Positions 15,433 through 22,664 of a DNA stretch of 37,618 bases are shown one piece after another. How positions within the stretch are numbered: position 1 is the stretch's first letter; every line of letters starts with the position of its first letter. The notes beneath the pieces were generated by a model that was not told where the DNA came from, ran no database searches, and saw only the letters and a list, made by a program, of their open reading frames with translations. Origin of the DNA: Clostridia bacterium (GTDB lineage Bacteria; Bacillota; Sulfobacillia; SLMV01); the NCBI GenBank assembly GCA_007133365.1, contig SLMV01000044.1:1-37618 (forward strand), in the 5' to 3' direction. Made by a program: the position numbers and the translations under genes.

Positions 15433-16464
15433 TTATTCATCCTTTTCGGATTCCTCGTCCGGTTCAATCTTTTTCCGGCGTGGTGACAAACCCGCCGCTT
15501 CCAAAACCGCATCTTCAATTTCCTCTGCGTATTCGGGATTTTCCATCAACCACTTCTTGGCGTTCTCCCGGCCTTGCCCCATGCGTTCATCCCCATACGA
15601 GTACCAAGATCCCGCCCGGGTGACGATGTCGTGTTCCACCCCGAGATCAACCAATTCGCCCTCGCGCGAAATGCCGTATCCGTACATCAAGTCAAATTCG
15701 GCTTGCTTAAACGGTGGGGCCACCTTATTCTTCAAAACCCGCGCCCGGACCCGGATGCCGAGATTTTCCGTTCCTTCCCGGAGCGAGTCGATGCGTCGAA
15801 CATCAATCCGGACGGATGAATAGAACTTGAGCGCACGGCCACCCGGCGTCACCTCGGGACTGCCAAACATGACGCCCACTTTTTCGCGGATCTGATTGAT
15901 AAAAATGACCGTTGTGTGCGATTTCGATATGGCACCCGTTAGCTTGCGCATGGCCTGCGACATCAAACGCGCCTGAAGGCCCACGTGGCTATCGCCCATC
16001 TCCCCTTCGATTTCTGCACGGGGCACCAAAGCAGCCACGGAATCCACAATGACCACATCCACCGCCTTGCTCCTCACCAACGCCTCCGCAATGTCGAGGG
16101 CCTGTTCGCCCGTATCCGGTTGGGAGATCAAAAGATTGTCGACATCAATACCGAGTCGCCGGGCATACGAAGCATCAAGGGCATGTTCGGCATCAATAAA
16201 CGCCGCATACCCACCTGCTTTTTGCGCTTCGGCCGCAATGTGCAAAGCCACGGTCGTCTTTCCCGATGCCTCCGGCCCATAAAGTTCAACCACGCGTCCA
16301 CGCGGCAACCCCCCGACACCGAGGGCGATATCCAAAGCAATGCAGCCGGTCGGAATCACCTGTAAATCAATATCCAAAGTTTCCCCCATCTTCATGATGG
16401 CGCCCTTCCCAAATTGACGTTCTATTTGAGACATCGCCATATCCAACGCTTTCTCTCGATCCAT
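15433..16464 (-). CDS. recA: Recombinase RecA
   Basis: RecA forms filaments on single-stranded DNA for homologous recombination and triggers LexA self-cleavage. The 343 residues carry Walker A GPEASGKTT (63-71), the catalytic glutamate in DAEHALD (E93), Walker B VVIVD (137-141), the QIREK region and loop 2 (GSPEVTPGGRALKF, 201-214). The acidic C-terminal tail is typical. ATG at 16464 has GGGGG seven bases before it; an upstream in-frame ATG at 16503 lies inside the promoter region and is not used here. It follows thpR by 39 bases, and has both a local promoter and the LexA-controlled promoter upstream of thpR. Confidence 0.98.
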   Translation of the reverse strand: MDREKALDMAMSQIERQFGKGAIMKMGETLDIDLQVIPTGCIALDIALGVGGLPRGRVVELYGPEASGKTTVALHIAAEAQKAGGYAAFIDAEHALDASYARRLGIDVDNLLISQPDTGEQALDIAEALVRSKAVDVVIVDSVAALVPRAEIEGEMGDSHVGLQARLMSQAMRKLTGAISKSHTTVIFINQIREKVGVMFGSPEVTPGGRALKFYSSVRIDVRRIDSLREGTENLGIRVRARVLKNKVAPPFKQAEFDLMYGYGISREGELVDLGVEHDIVTRAGSWYSYGDERMGQGRENAKKWLMENPEYAEEIEDAVLEAAGLSPRRKKIEPDEESEKDE

Positions 16465-16491
16465 GTGAGCACCCCCTAAACTAATATTACC

Positions 16492-16520
16492 ATAATATTC
16501 CATTTAAGACGAGGTGTCGA
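16492..16520 (-). promoter_or_regulatory. Probable local promoter of recA
   Basis: TCGACA and TATTAT are 17 bases apart on the minus strand, five of six matches each, overlapping the end of thpR. No LexA box lies within it, so it could give basal recA expression while the thpR promoter gives the damage-induced level. Confidence 0.6.
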
Positions 16521-17073
16521 AAAAAGGAAAATGGCGTAACTGCTCATATTGCGGGCCGGAAGGATGCAGTTCGCTCTTCATCAGCTGAAATCCCTCCACC
16601 CGCTGGCATCCGAAAACCTGATCCTCAAATTGCGCCGACAGTGGTGAAATATCGAGGCGGCCACTTCGCACCCGGGCGAAGGTAATGTGCGGAACGAATC
16701 GATGACGGTCCGGGGTGTAAAGATCCGCGGCCATCAATTTTTCGGACAAGCGATTTTGGAGTTGAATCAACGCGTTTTGACCTTCCGTGATCCTCGTCAG
16801 GATAACACGCGCTCGATGCGGCGTCGGAAAGGCGCCCACGCCCGCCACCCTCATCTCAAATGACGACATGTCGGCGGCAACCTCCGTACCAATCGCCTCA
16901 ATCTCCGCCAGCGCGTCCGTGTTCACCTCTCCCAAAAAACAAAGCGTCACGTGAAGGTTCTCCAACGCCACCCCGCGTACTTTTCGCCCATGGGCCGCCA
17001 CCAGCACCTGCCGGGGCCGCTCGAGGGCCCTTTGGATCGTCCCGGTCAAATTGACACACAAAAAGGTTCGCAT
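16504..17073 (-). CDS. thpR: RNA 2',3'-cyclic phosphodiesterase (2'-5' RNA ligase family)
   Basis: A 189-residue 2H phosphoesterase with the two catalytic HxTx motifs HVTL (H41, T43) and HITF (H129, T131). The family opens 2',3'-cyclic phosphates on RNA ends; tRNA-fragment ligation has also been reported for some members. ATG at 17073 has AGAGGAG eight bases upstream; the longer open frame would begin inside the LexA box and is rejected. It is wedged between cinA and recA and is the first gene behind the LexA-controlled promoter, implying DNA-damage induction of an RNA end-processing enzyme. Confidence 0.92.
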   Translation of the reverse strand: MRTFLCVNLTGTIQRALERPRQVLVAAHGRKVRGVALENLHVTLCFLGEVNTDALAEIEAIGTEVAADMSSFEMRVAGVGAFPTPHRARVILTRITEGQNALIQLQNRLSEKLMAADLYTPDRHRFVPHITFARVRSGRLDISPLSAQFEDQVFGCQRVEGFQLMKSELHPSGPQYEQLRHFPFFDTSS

Positions 17074-17094
17074 CAAATCCGCTCCTCTGACTTC

Positions 17095-17123
17095 AGTATT
17101 GCCGAACATATGTTCGAAGTCAA
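17095..17123 (-). promoter_or_regulatory. SOS promoter of thpR-recA-recX
   Basis: TTGACT (17118-17123) and AATACT (17095-17100) are exactly 17 bases apart on the minus strand, with a perfect LexA palindrome in the spacer. The predicted start near 17088 leaves about 15 bases to the thpR ATG, which contain its ribosome site. The -35 overlaps the last codon and stop of cinA. Confidence 0.82.
17103..17116. promoter_or_regulatory. LexA (DinR) operator
   Basis: The 14-base sequence cgaacatatgttcg is perfectly palindromic and matches the Gram-positive LexA consensus CGAAC-N4-GTTCG. It lies between the -35 and -10 of the thpR promoter, where bound LexA would block RNA polymerase. This is the classical arrangement for recA control in Bacillota, moved one gene upstream. 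Confidence 0.93.
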
Positions 17124-18376
17124 CCCGCTTGCTCTTCTCCCAAGTGTTGCCGAAGCCGCATCAAGGTATGGATAATACTGCGCTCACGAATGAGCGCGCG
17201 TGATCCATTAAACTGTACATCCTCCGACGTCAGCCCCCAGGGGCCATAAAAGGCAAAGCAAACCAGTCCCACCGGTTTTTCCGGCGTTCCCCCACTGGGT
17301 CCGGCCACCCCCGTAATGGCAGCACTCACCTCGGCGTTGAGTCGTTTGGCCGCCCCGAGCGCCATGGCCTTTGCCACCGGAATGCTCACCGCCCCGTACC
17401 GCTCAATAGTGGACGGCGCCACCTCCAAAAGGGCTATCTTGCTCGCATTGGAATAGGTGACCAGTCCGCCGCTAAAGTAATCCGATGCGCCCGGGATCTC
17501 GGTCATCCAATGCGCCAAGCCACCGCCGGTACACGATTCGGCCACGCCCAAGGTTAAGCCTCGTGCCTTTAGCAAACGGCCCACCGCCCCCGGAAGCGTC
17601 TCGTCATCATATCCATAAATAAAAGCGCCCAATCGAGATTTCAAGACATCGAGAACGGGGCGAAACGACGCCAGGGCCTCGGCTTCATCCTTCGCCCGAG
17701 TCGCCAAACGAATGCGAATGCGCCCGCCACCGGCGTAGGTTGCAATCGAGGGATCGTCCTGATCCCGAAGGAGATCCGCAATGCGCTCGGCCACCTGTGA
17801 CTCCCCAATACCGGCCAATAACAGATCCCGGCTGTAAAGTCGCGACGCCGGCAGACGATCCGATGCTTTTAGCAACGGGCCAAGTGACGCCGTCACCATC
17901 GGTTCCAGCTCACGGGGAGGGCCCGGAAGCGCCGCCACGTGGGCATCATCATGCTCGAGGTAAAAGCCCGGCGCTGTGCCGTTGGGATTGGGAAGCGATA
18001 CGGCCCCTTGGGGCAATAACGCCTGACGTCGATTGTTCTCCGTCATCGGTACGCCGCGCCGTCGAAAGAAACCTTCGATCACGCGCATCTCCTTTGCATC
18101 CGCTCGAAGCGGACACCCCCAAACGTCCGCGACCACCTCCCGGGTGATATCGTCCGGGGTGGGTCCCAACCCCCCCGAAATCAAGACCAAATCCGCGCGC
18201 CGTCGCGCCCTCACCAGCGCGTCCGAAAGGCGCTCCCAATTATCCCCTACGGTCACATGATGGTAAACGTCGAGTCCATGATGGGCACAAAAGCGCGAGA
18301 GGAACTGGGCATTGGTATTTAGCACTTCCCCCAGCAAGAGTTCCGTTCCCACGGCGATAATTTCCGCTTTTCTCAG
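17120..18376 (-). CDS. cinA: CinA-family nucleotide pyrophosphatase/NMN deamidase
   Basis: A two-domain protein: an N-terminal MoCF-like (COG1058) domain hydrolysing ADP-ribose-type compounds and a C-terminal NMN amidohydrolase (PncC) domain of the pyridine nucleotide salvage route. Visible signs are VGTELLLGEV, ISGGLGPTPDD, NPNGTAPGF and, in the C-terminal domain, VAESCTGGGLA, GGLVTYSN and AITGVAGPSGG. The conserved KAEIIA strand before VGTELLLG is encoded in frame, but no ATG, GTG or TTG precedes it back to the in-frame stop. I give the CTG at 18376 as the best-placed start; ATC at 18397 (after GGGGAG) or a sequence error are alternatives, and the first standard codon (GTG 18352) would delete the strand. 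It precedes thpR and recA. Confidence 0.85.
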   Translation of the reverse strand: MRKAEIIAVGTELLLGEVLNTNAQFLSRFCAHHGLDVYHHVTVGDNWERLSDALVRARRRADLVLISGGLGPTPDDITREVVADVWGCPLRADAKEMRVIEGFFRRRGVPMTENNRRQALLPQGAVSLPNPNGTAPGFYLEHDDAHVAALPGPPRELEPMVTASLGPLLKASDRLPASRLYSRDLLLAGIGESQVAERIADLLRDQDDPSIATYAGGGRIRIRLATRAKDEAEALASFRPVLDVLKSRLGAFIYGYDDETLPGAVGRLLKARGLTLGVAESCTGGGLAHWMTEIPGASDYFSGGLVTYSNASKIALLEVAPSTIERYGAVSIPVAKAMALGAAKRLNAEVSAAITGVAGPSGGTPEKPVGLVCFAFYGPWGLTSEDVQFNGSRALIRERSIIHTLMRLRQHLGEEQAG

Positions 18377-18508
18377 TCGCGATTCCGATACGTCGATGGC
18401 ACTCCCCTGCCTTTCCTTCGTCCATTCATCAAAATCCCGGGGGCAATCGATCCGCTACGGTTCCTTTTGGGCCCCTTCATCCAAGCCCATTGACCAACCG
18501 ATCCAACG

Positions 18509-18524
18509 CCTTAGGCGCCTAAGG
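18509..18524. repeat. 16-bp perfect palindrome at the rimO stop codon
   Basis: The sequence ccttaggcgcctaagg is its own reverse complement and contains the rimO stop codon. It has no loop, so it is more likely a DNA-binding or restriction-type site, or chance, than a terminator. The 130 or so bases from here to cinA hold nothing else I recognise. Confidence 0.35.
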
Positions 18525-19884
18525 TGTCCTCGCGATTGGATTCGGTCGGGCGGCAAGCCCTCCCCCAAAGATCCCAAGCATCCACCCCCGTGATACGAAC
18601 AAAGACCCGATCCCCAACCGATTTGGCACCGACATCGGCCACCAGCACATTGCCATCCACTTCCGGTGCTTGGCCTTGATGGCGCCCCAACCATCCCTCG
18701 TCGCTTCGTTGATCCAATAAAACGGGAAGGGTCTGACCGACCAACGGACGTTTGGCGATCAACGCAACCTCCATGGCCACTTTCTGAAGGCGCCGCTGAC
18801 GTTCACGTTTGATCGTTTCGGGAATCGGGTCGGAAAGCGAATACGCCGGGGTGCCCTCCTCACGCGAGTAGGCAAAAACGCCCACATGATCGAGGGGTTC
18901 TTCTTGGAGGAATCGGATCAATTGCTCAAAGTCGGCCTCGGTTTCGCCCGGGAACCCCACCATGAAGGTTGAACGAATTGACATGTTAGGCACTTCCCGA
19001 CGCAGATGACCGAGTAACGCGCGCACTTTTTTGGGATCCTCGTTTCGTCCCATCCGGGTAAGAATCGAAGGGCTCACATGTTGAAGGGGAAGGTCAAGAT
19101 AAGGACACACGTTGTCATATTTGGCCAAGACCCTCACCAGCTGCCGGCTGACCCCGGAAGGATACGCATAAAGACAACGAAACCAGGTATCGGAAAATGC
19201 ACGGGCTAAACGTTCCAACAATAATTCGAAGGACCAGCCGTCAAGATCTGCCCCGTACCGGGTCACATCCTGCGCAATAAGGTTGATCTCCCGGACCCCT
19301 TGTGACACCAACGTCTGGACTTCGTCGAAGATGACGGTCGGATCTTGCGAACGAAAAGGTCCCCGGATCAGCGGGATGGCGCAATAACCACAACCCCGGC
19401 TGCACCCCTCGGCGATCTTGACATAGGCATAATGCTCGGGCGTTTGCCGACGGCGACGACGAGCGGGTGTGCAATCCGAAGGCGCCTCCTGGGAAACGGC
19501 CACCACTTGATTGCCGCGAAGCACCGCATCCACCACCCGGGTCACCTCATCGAGATCGTTCACTCCGAGCAATCCGTCAATTTCCGGGATCTCTTGATGA
19601 AGCGCCTTTTGGTATCGCTGGGTTAAGCAACCCGCAACCACCAGGCCTTGCTGGTCGTGGGCCGGACGTTTTGTCTGATCCTCGAGAAAAGCAAAGATTT
19701 CGGACAGCGACTCTTCTTTTGCCTCTTGAATGAAGCCGCAGGTATTGATGATCACGACATCGGCCTTTGCCACTTCGTCGGAAACGTCCCAACCCCCCGC
19801 CTCAAGATGCCCCCCCATGATCTCCGCATCAACTAGATTCTTGGCACATCCGAGGTGGATAAATGCCACCGTGCGACGCGTCAT
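18511..19884 (-). CDS. rimO: Ribosomal protein S12 methylthiotransferase RimO
   Basis: A radical-SAM enzyme of the MiaB family that methylthiolates an aspartate of ribosomal protein S12. About 457 residues: UPF0004 cysteines C13 (LGCAKN), C49 (NTCGF) and C86 (AGCLTQR), the radical SAM motif CSRGCGYC (C161, C165, C168), the family signature VGFPGETEADF and a C-terminal TRAM domain. LGCAKNxVD separates it from MiaB (YGCQMN). The ATG at 19884 overlaps the bshC stop as ATGA, with GGAGG about ten bases upstream. A second MiaB-family gene, miaB, is at the left end of the window, so both paralogues are present. Confidence 0.95.
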   Translation of the reverse strand: MTRRTVAFIHLGCAKNLVDAEIMGGHLEAGGWDVSDEVAKADVVIINTCGFIQEAKEESLSEIFAFLEDQTKRPAHDQQGLVVAGCLTQRYQKALHQEIPEIDGLLGVNDLDEVTRVVDAVLRGNQVVAVSQEAPSDCTPARRRRRQTPEHYAYVKIAEGCSRGCGYCAIPLIRGPFRSQDPTVIFDEVQTLVSQGVREINLIAQDVTRYGADLDGWSFELLLERLARAFSDTWFRCLYAYPSGVSRQLVRVLAKYDNVCPYLDLPLQHVSPSILTRMGRNEDPKKVRALLGHLRREVPNMSIRSTFMVGFPGETEADFEQLIRFLQEEPLDHVGVFAYSREEGTPAYSLSDPIPETIKRERQRRLQKVAMEVALIAKRPLVGQTLPVLLDQRSDEGWLGRHQGQAPEVDGNVLVADVGAKSVGDRVFVRITGVDAWDLWGRACRPTESNREDTLGA

Positions 19885-21548
19885 TCCACAAATTCCTCCA
19901 TCCAAAATGGGCCCCTCAAATCAACAACCTCACGTAGGGCAGCATGGCAGGCCGGCAGCCAATCCATCCCCCAATGGGATAGTAAGGCCATCATATTCAA
20001 CCGTTCCTGAGGATATCCGCGCGGCCGGAGATGGTTGGCAACCCTCCGATAGGCCCCGGTCAGCTTCGGTAAACGACGCCGATGATGCTGCTGGGCTTTA
20101 CGTTCAACTTCCCTGAGCAAAGCATCAAACCGGCTGGCCGTTGCATCCAAAACGGGTTTCAAACTCGGGATCTCGTCGACCAGTTCGCGTGTGCCCTCAT
20201 GATACACCCGTGCGATGTCTCCCTTCAATTCGTCCAACCGGCTTTTTAGATCTCGCTCCATCAATTGATCAAGATGGGCATCACGAGCCGCCATCAAGGC
20301 ATCGACATCGGGCAGGGGTTCCAGCAACGTGCTCGGGTTCAGCCCTCGTTTTTGGATGGCCACCAGTAGCGCGTGGGGACAGTAGGTTAAAGATATTTGG
20401 GGTACCACCGGGGCGGGGGTCATTTCGAAGCAGCCGAACACCGTGCGCGCCTGCGCTCGAACCCCCGATTCTCCCTCACTGATGACCCCCAGGAGGGTCG
20501 GCACCACAGCTTCTTGAACCATCGGTGCCAGGACCGCGTCCGGACTAAACGCTTCATGCTCCTCGGCCATCACCTCGGCCATCCCCTTGGGATCGAGGGT
20601 CGACCGCATCCCTTGGTGGAAAAAGCCCTCACGCTCAGGATCAAACTGGAGCCGGCGACGACTCGCACCCAACTCCACATACAATCGCGTTTCGCGCGGC
20701 CTCGAACGAACGGGCGGATGGTATCCCGCCGATAACAGGCGCTCACGTCCTGCTTCCAATTCGTTGTGAATGCTGTATTGCCGGATCAGGGAGCGCTTCA
20801 TCAAGGGAACCGTCAAACGGCGGATTTCAGGGGTCGAGCCGTCGAGCACCACGACCCCGTAAGACGAAAAGATGCGCGCCATCATCCGACAAAACCATTC
20901 CGTGAGATTCTGACTATCCGCGCCCGTCTGCTTCAAAAGATCGAACGCCGTGGCCCCATAAGGCGAACGGCTCATCTGCTCGTCAAAAGCACCCAACAAG
21001 GCGTCGAGTCCCGGTCGCAACTGGATTTTGGGGGCGGGGCAACCGGGTGGTAAGGGGGGTGTCATGCTCAAATGTCGGATCTCATCCGCTGGGGTGACCA
21101 GCCAAGCGCCAAGCATTTCGGCGGCATTATGATCGCTCAGCACCCAAAGAACGGGAACGACCCGAATCGCAAAATCGCGTTCTAAGCGCCGCGCCCATTC
21201 AATTGCGGTCAAGACTTTGAGAAAGTCCGCTGCGCGCCCTCCTAAAACGGCGGGACGAAGCTGCACCAACACAGCATAGGTATTGGGCTCCACCAACGAA
21301 CGGGCCGCACGCACGGCGGACGCGTCGGCACCGTACCCCTGGTTTTGCTTTAACAAATGATGCGCCAACGCTTGCCGCTTCTTGGCGGAAAAGGTTTTCA
21401 GGTCGTTGATTCGCCGTTCGAGGGGGCCGCGTGTGGGAATTGGCGACAACATCGACGAAAGGGCGGGGGACCGATCAAAGACAAAGTCACGTTGGATGGG
21501 ATCTTCTGAGAGCCATGCTTTCGAAATCGTCGACAGCTGATATAACAT
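19881..21548 (-). CDS. bshC: BshC-like putative cysteine-adding enzyme of bacillithiol synthesis, divergent
   Basis: BshC is assigned the last step of bacillithiol synthesis, adding cysteine to GlcN-malate. The 555 residues align over their length with the family from memory of B. subtilis BshC: the segment VVPVLWVLSDHN, VVVLDGSTPEIRR, VLAPMVQEAVVPTLLG, APVVPQISLTY and the C-terminal PQERLNMMALLSHWG. Hallmark motifs are altered, however. The GQQAG-type loop reads VQLRPAV, EDHD reads SDHN and the GPGEIAYWAEL block reads SEGESGVRAQA. It may be a diverged or repurposed enzyme. ATG at 21548 has AAAGGG seven bases before it. Translation is coupled to rimO. Confidence 0.72.
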   Translation of the reverse strand: MLYQLSTISKAWLSEDPIQRDFVFDRSPALSSMLSPIPTRGPLERRINDLKTFSAKKRQALAHHLLKQNQGYGADASAVRAARSLVEPNTYAVLVQLRPAVLGGRAADFLKVLTAIEWARRLERDFAIRVVPVLWVLSDHNAAEMLGAWLVTPADEIRHLSMTPPLPPGCPAPKIQLRPGLDALLGAFDEQMSRSPYGATAFDLLKQTGADSQNLTEWFCRMMARIFSSYGVVVLDGSTPEIRRLTVPLMKRSLIRQYSIHNELEAGRERLLSAGYHPPVRSRPRETRLYVELGASRRRLQFDPEREGFFHQGMRSTLDPKGMAEVMAEEHEAFSPDAVLAPMVQEAVVPTLLGVISEGESGVRAQARTVFGCFEMTPAPVVPQISLTYCPHALLVAIQKRGLNPSTLLEPLPDVDALMAARDAHLDQLMERDLKSRLDELKGDIARVYHEGTRELVDEIPSLKPVLDATASRFDALLREVERKAQQHHRRRLPKLTGAYRRVANHLRPRGYPQERLNMMALLSHWGMDWLPACHAALREVVDLRGPFWMEEFVE

Positions 21549-21568
21549 ATGCCAACCCTTTCCGAAGA

Positions 21569-21602
21569 CCGACCCGCGGGACGAGCACGGCCGCTGGGTC
21601 GG
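21569..21602. repeat. Hairpin in the bshC leader
   Basis: CCGACCC (21569-21575) pairs with GGGTCGG (21596-21602). On the plus strand it is followed by CAATTTTTG, so it could stop plus-strand readthrough. On the minus strand it sits in the leader 20 bases ahead of bshC. Confidence 0.4.
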
Positions 21603-21723
21603 CAATTTTTGCTCGGTGACGGAAGGTCACGTGCAGCCTCCGTTACCCCTTCTCTATTCGGTTCCATGCCCCACCCCAAATTCGCACGGAAACCGCGGAC
21701 GCACCGGGTCCTCGCTCGATCAT

Positions 21724-21751
21724 TTGACACGCTAATCTTCGGGGGTAAAAT
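21724..21751 (+). promoter_or_regulatory. Plus-strand promoter pointing antisense into rodZ
   Basis: A perfect TTGACA at 21724-21729 and TAAAAT at 21746-21751 are 16 bases apart. The predicted start near 21758 would give an RNA antisense to the 3' end of rodZ. No plus-strand gene follows that I can support. Confidence 0.5.
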
Positions 21752-21760
21752 CGCGGTCGT

Positions 21761-22618
21761 TTAGGTATCGCCCGTCACGAACTGAAAGATCAGGTTTCGG
21801 GTGCGGCTGCCTTCGATCACGTCCACCACGTCGCCATTGACCGACACTTCCATATCCAGGGGAAACCCGGCCCGAATGGTGGTGTCTTGCGTCAGCTCCC
21901 AGGTTTCGGATGCACCGGGCTCCAGCGTAGTTTGTTCCGTGATTTCTCCGTCGATAATGATGCCGATCCAGCAGCGCTCGCCCGCCCGAAGGGTGACCGC
22001 CACCTCATCTTGCCCGCTGACCTCATACGTGATGTCGGCTTCCCCGGGGCCCTCGATCCGGTCAATCTCAATCTCCGCGTTTCCCTCGTCAGGAGGCGGG
22101 TCCGGCTCGACGTCTTCATCGTCTCCATTATCGGGCACCGTCGGTGAGGGCTCATCATTTCCGGGGGGCGCGAGGTCGTTTTCGCCGGGTTCACCACCGA
22201 AGGGAGGCGCAAACATCACCACATAGTAAACACCTCCCGCGATGAGCAGCAGGAATAAAAACACACTTATGATTCGAAATACGCTCGAACCGGTGGGTTT
22301 GATGGCGCGCCTGAGGGTAATATTATCCGCACCCGGCCTTCCTCGTAACCGCTCGTTCACCCGGTTGGGTTCGGGCGTTTCATCGAGTAATTCCCGATAA
22401 GCCGCCAACACCGGCTGGCTGTCATAGCTAATGACCTGACAATAACGGCGGATGATGCCTTCGGCATAAGGTTTTGCCGGTAACGATTCGAAATCGCCTT
22501 CCTCTAGCGCTTCTAAATAGCGATAACGGATCTTGGTCACTTTCTGCACATCTTCAAGACGCAATCCCTGCAGTTGGCGCTGAAGCTTAAGCTCCGCACC
22601 GACATCACGAGCAGACAA
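21761..22618 (-). CDS. rodZ: RodZ-like HTH/DUF4115 membrane protein
   Basis: A morphogenesis protein that links MreB to the cell envelope in well-studied bacteria. The 285 residues have an N-terminal HTH_25 domain (about 5-75, with VGAELKLQRQLQGLRLEDV and YRYLEALEEGDFESLP), one membrane helix (about 112-136), a proline and acid-rich linker (about 140-178) and a DUF4115 beta domain (about 190-283). The TTG start has AGAGGGGGG upstream. This is the place of ymfM/rodZ before cinA-recA in Bacilli, but pgsA, usual next to it, is replaced by bshC and rimO. Confidence 0.88.
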   Translation of the reverse strand: MSARDVGAELKLQRQLQGLRLEDVQKVTKIRYRYLEALEEGDFESLPAKPYAEGIIRRYCQVISYDSQPVLAAYRELLDETPEPNRVNERLRGRPGADNITLRRAIKPTGSSVFRIISVFLFLLLIAGGVYYVVMFAPPFGGEPGENDLAPPGNDEPSPTVPDNGDDEDVEPDPPPDEGNAEIEIDRIEGPGEADITYEVSGQDEVAVTLRAGERCWIGIIIDGEITEQTTLEPGASETWELTQDTTIRAGFPLDMEVSVNGDVVDVIEGSRTRNLIFQFVTGDT

Positions 22619-22664
22619 ATCCGTACCCCCCTCTCCGGTTTTTCCGTCTTGTCGGTTGGGTCCT

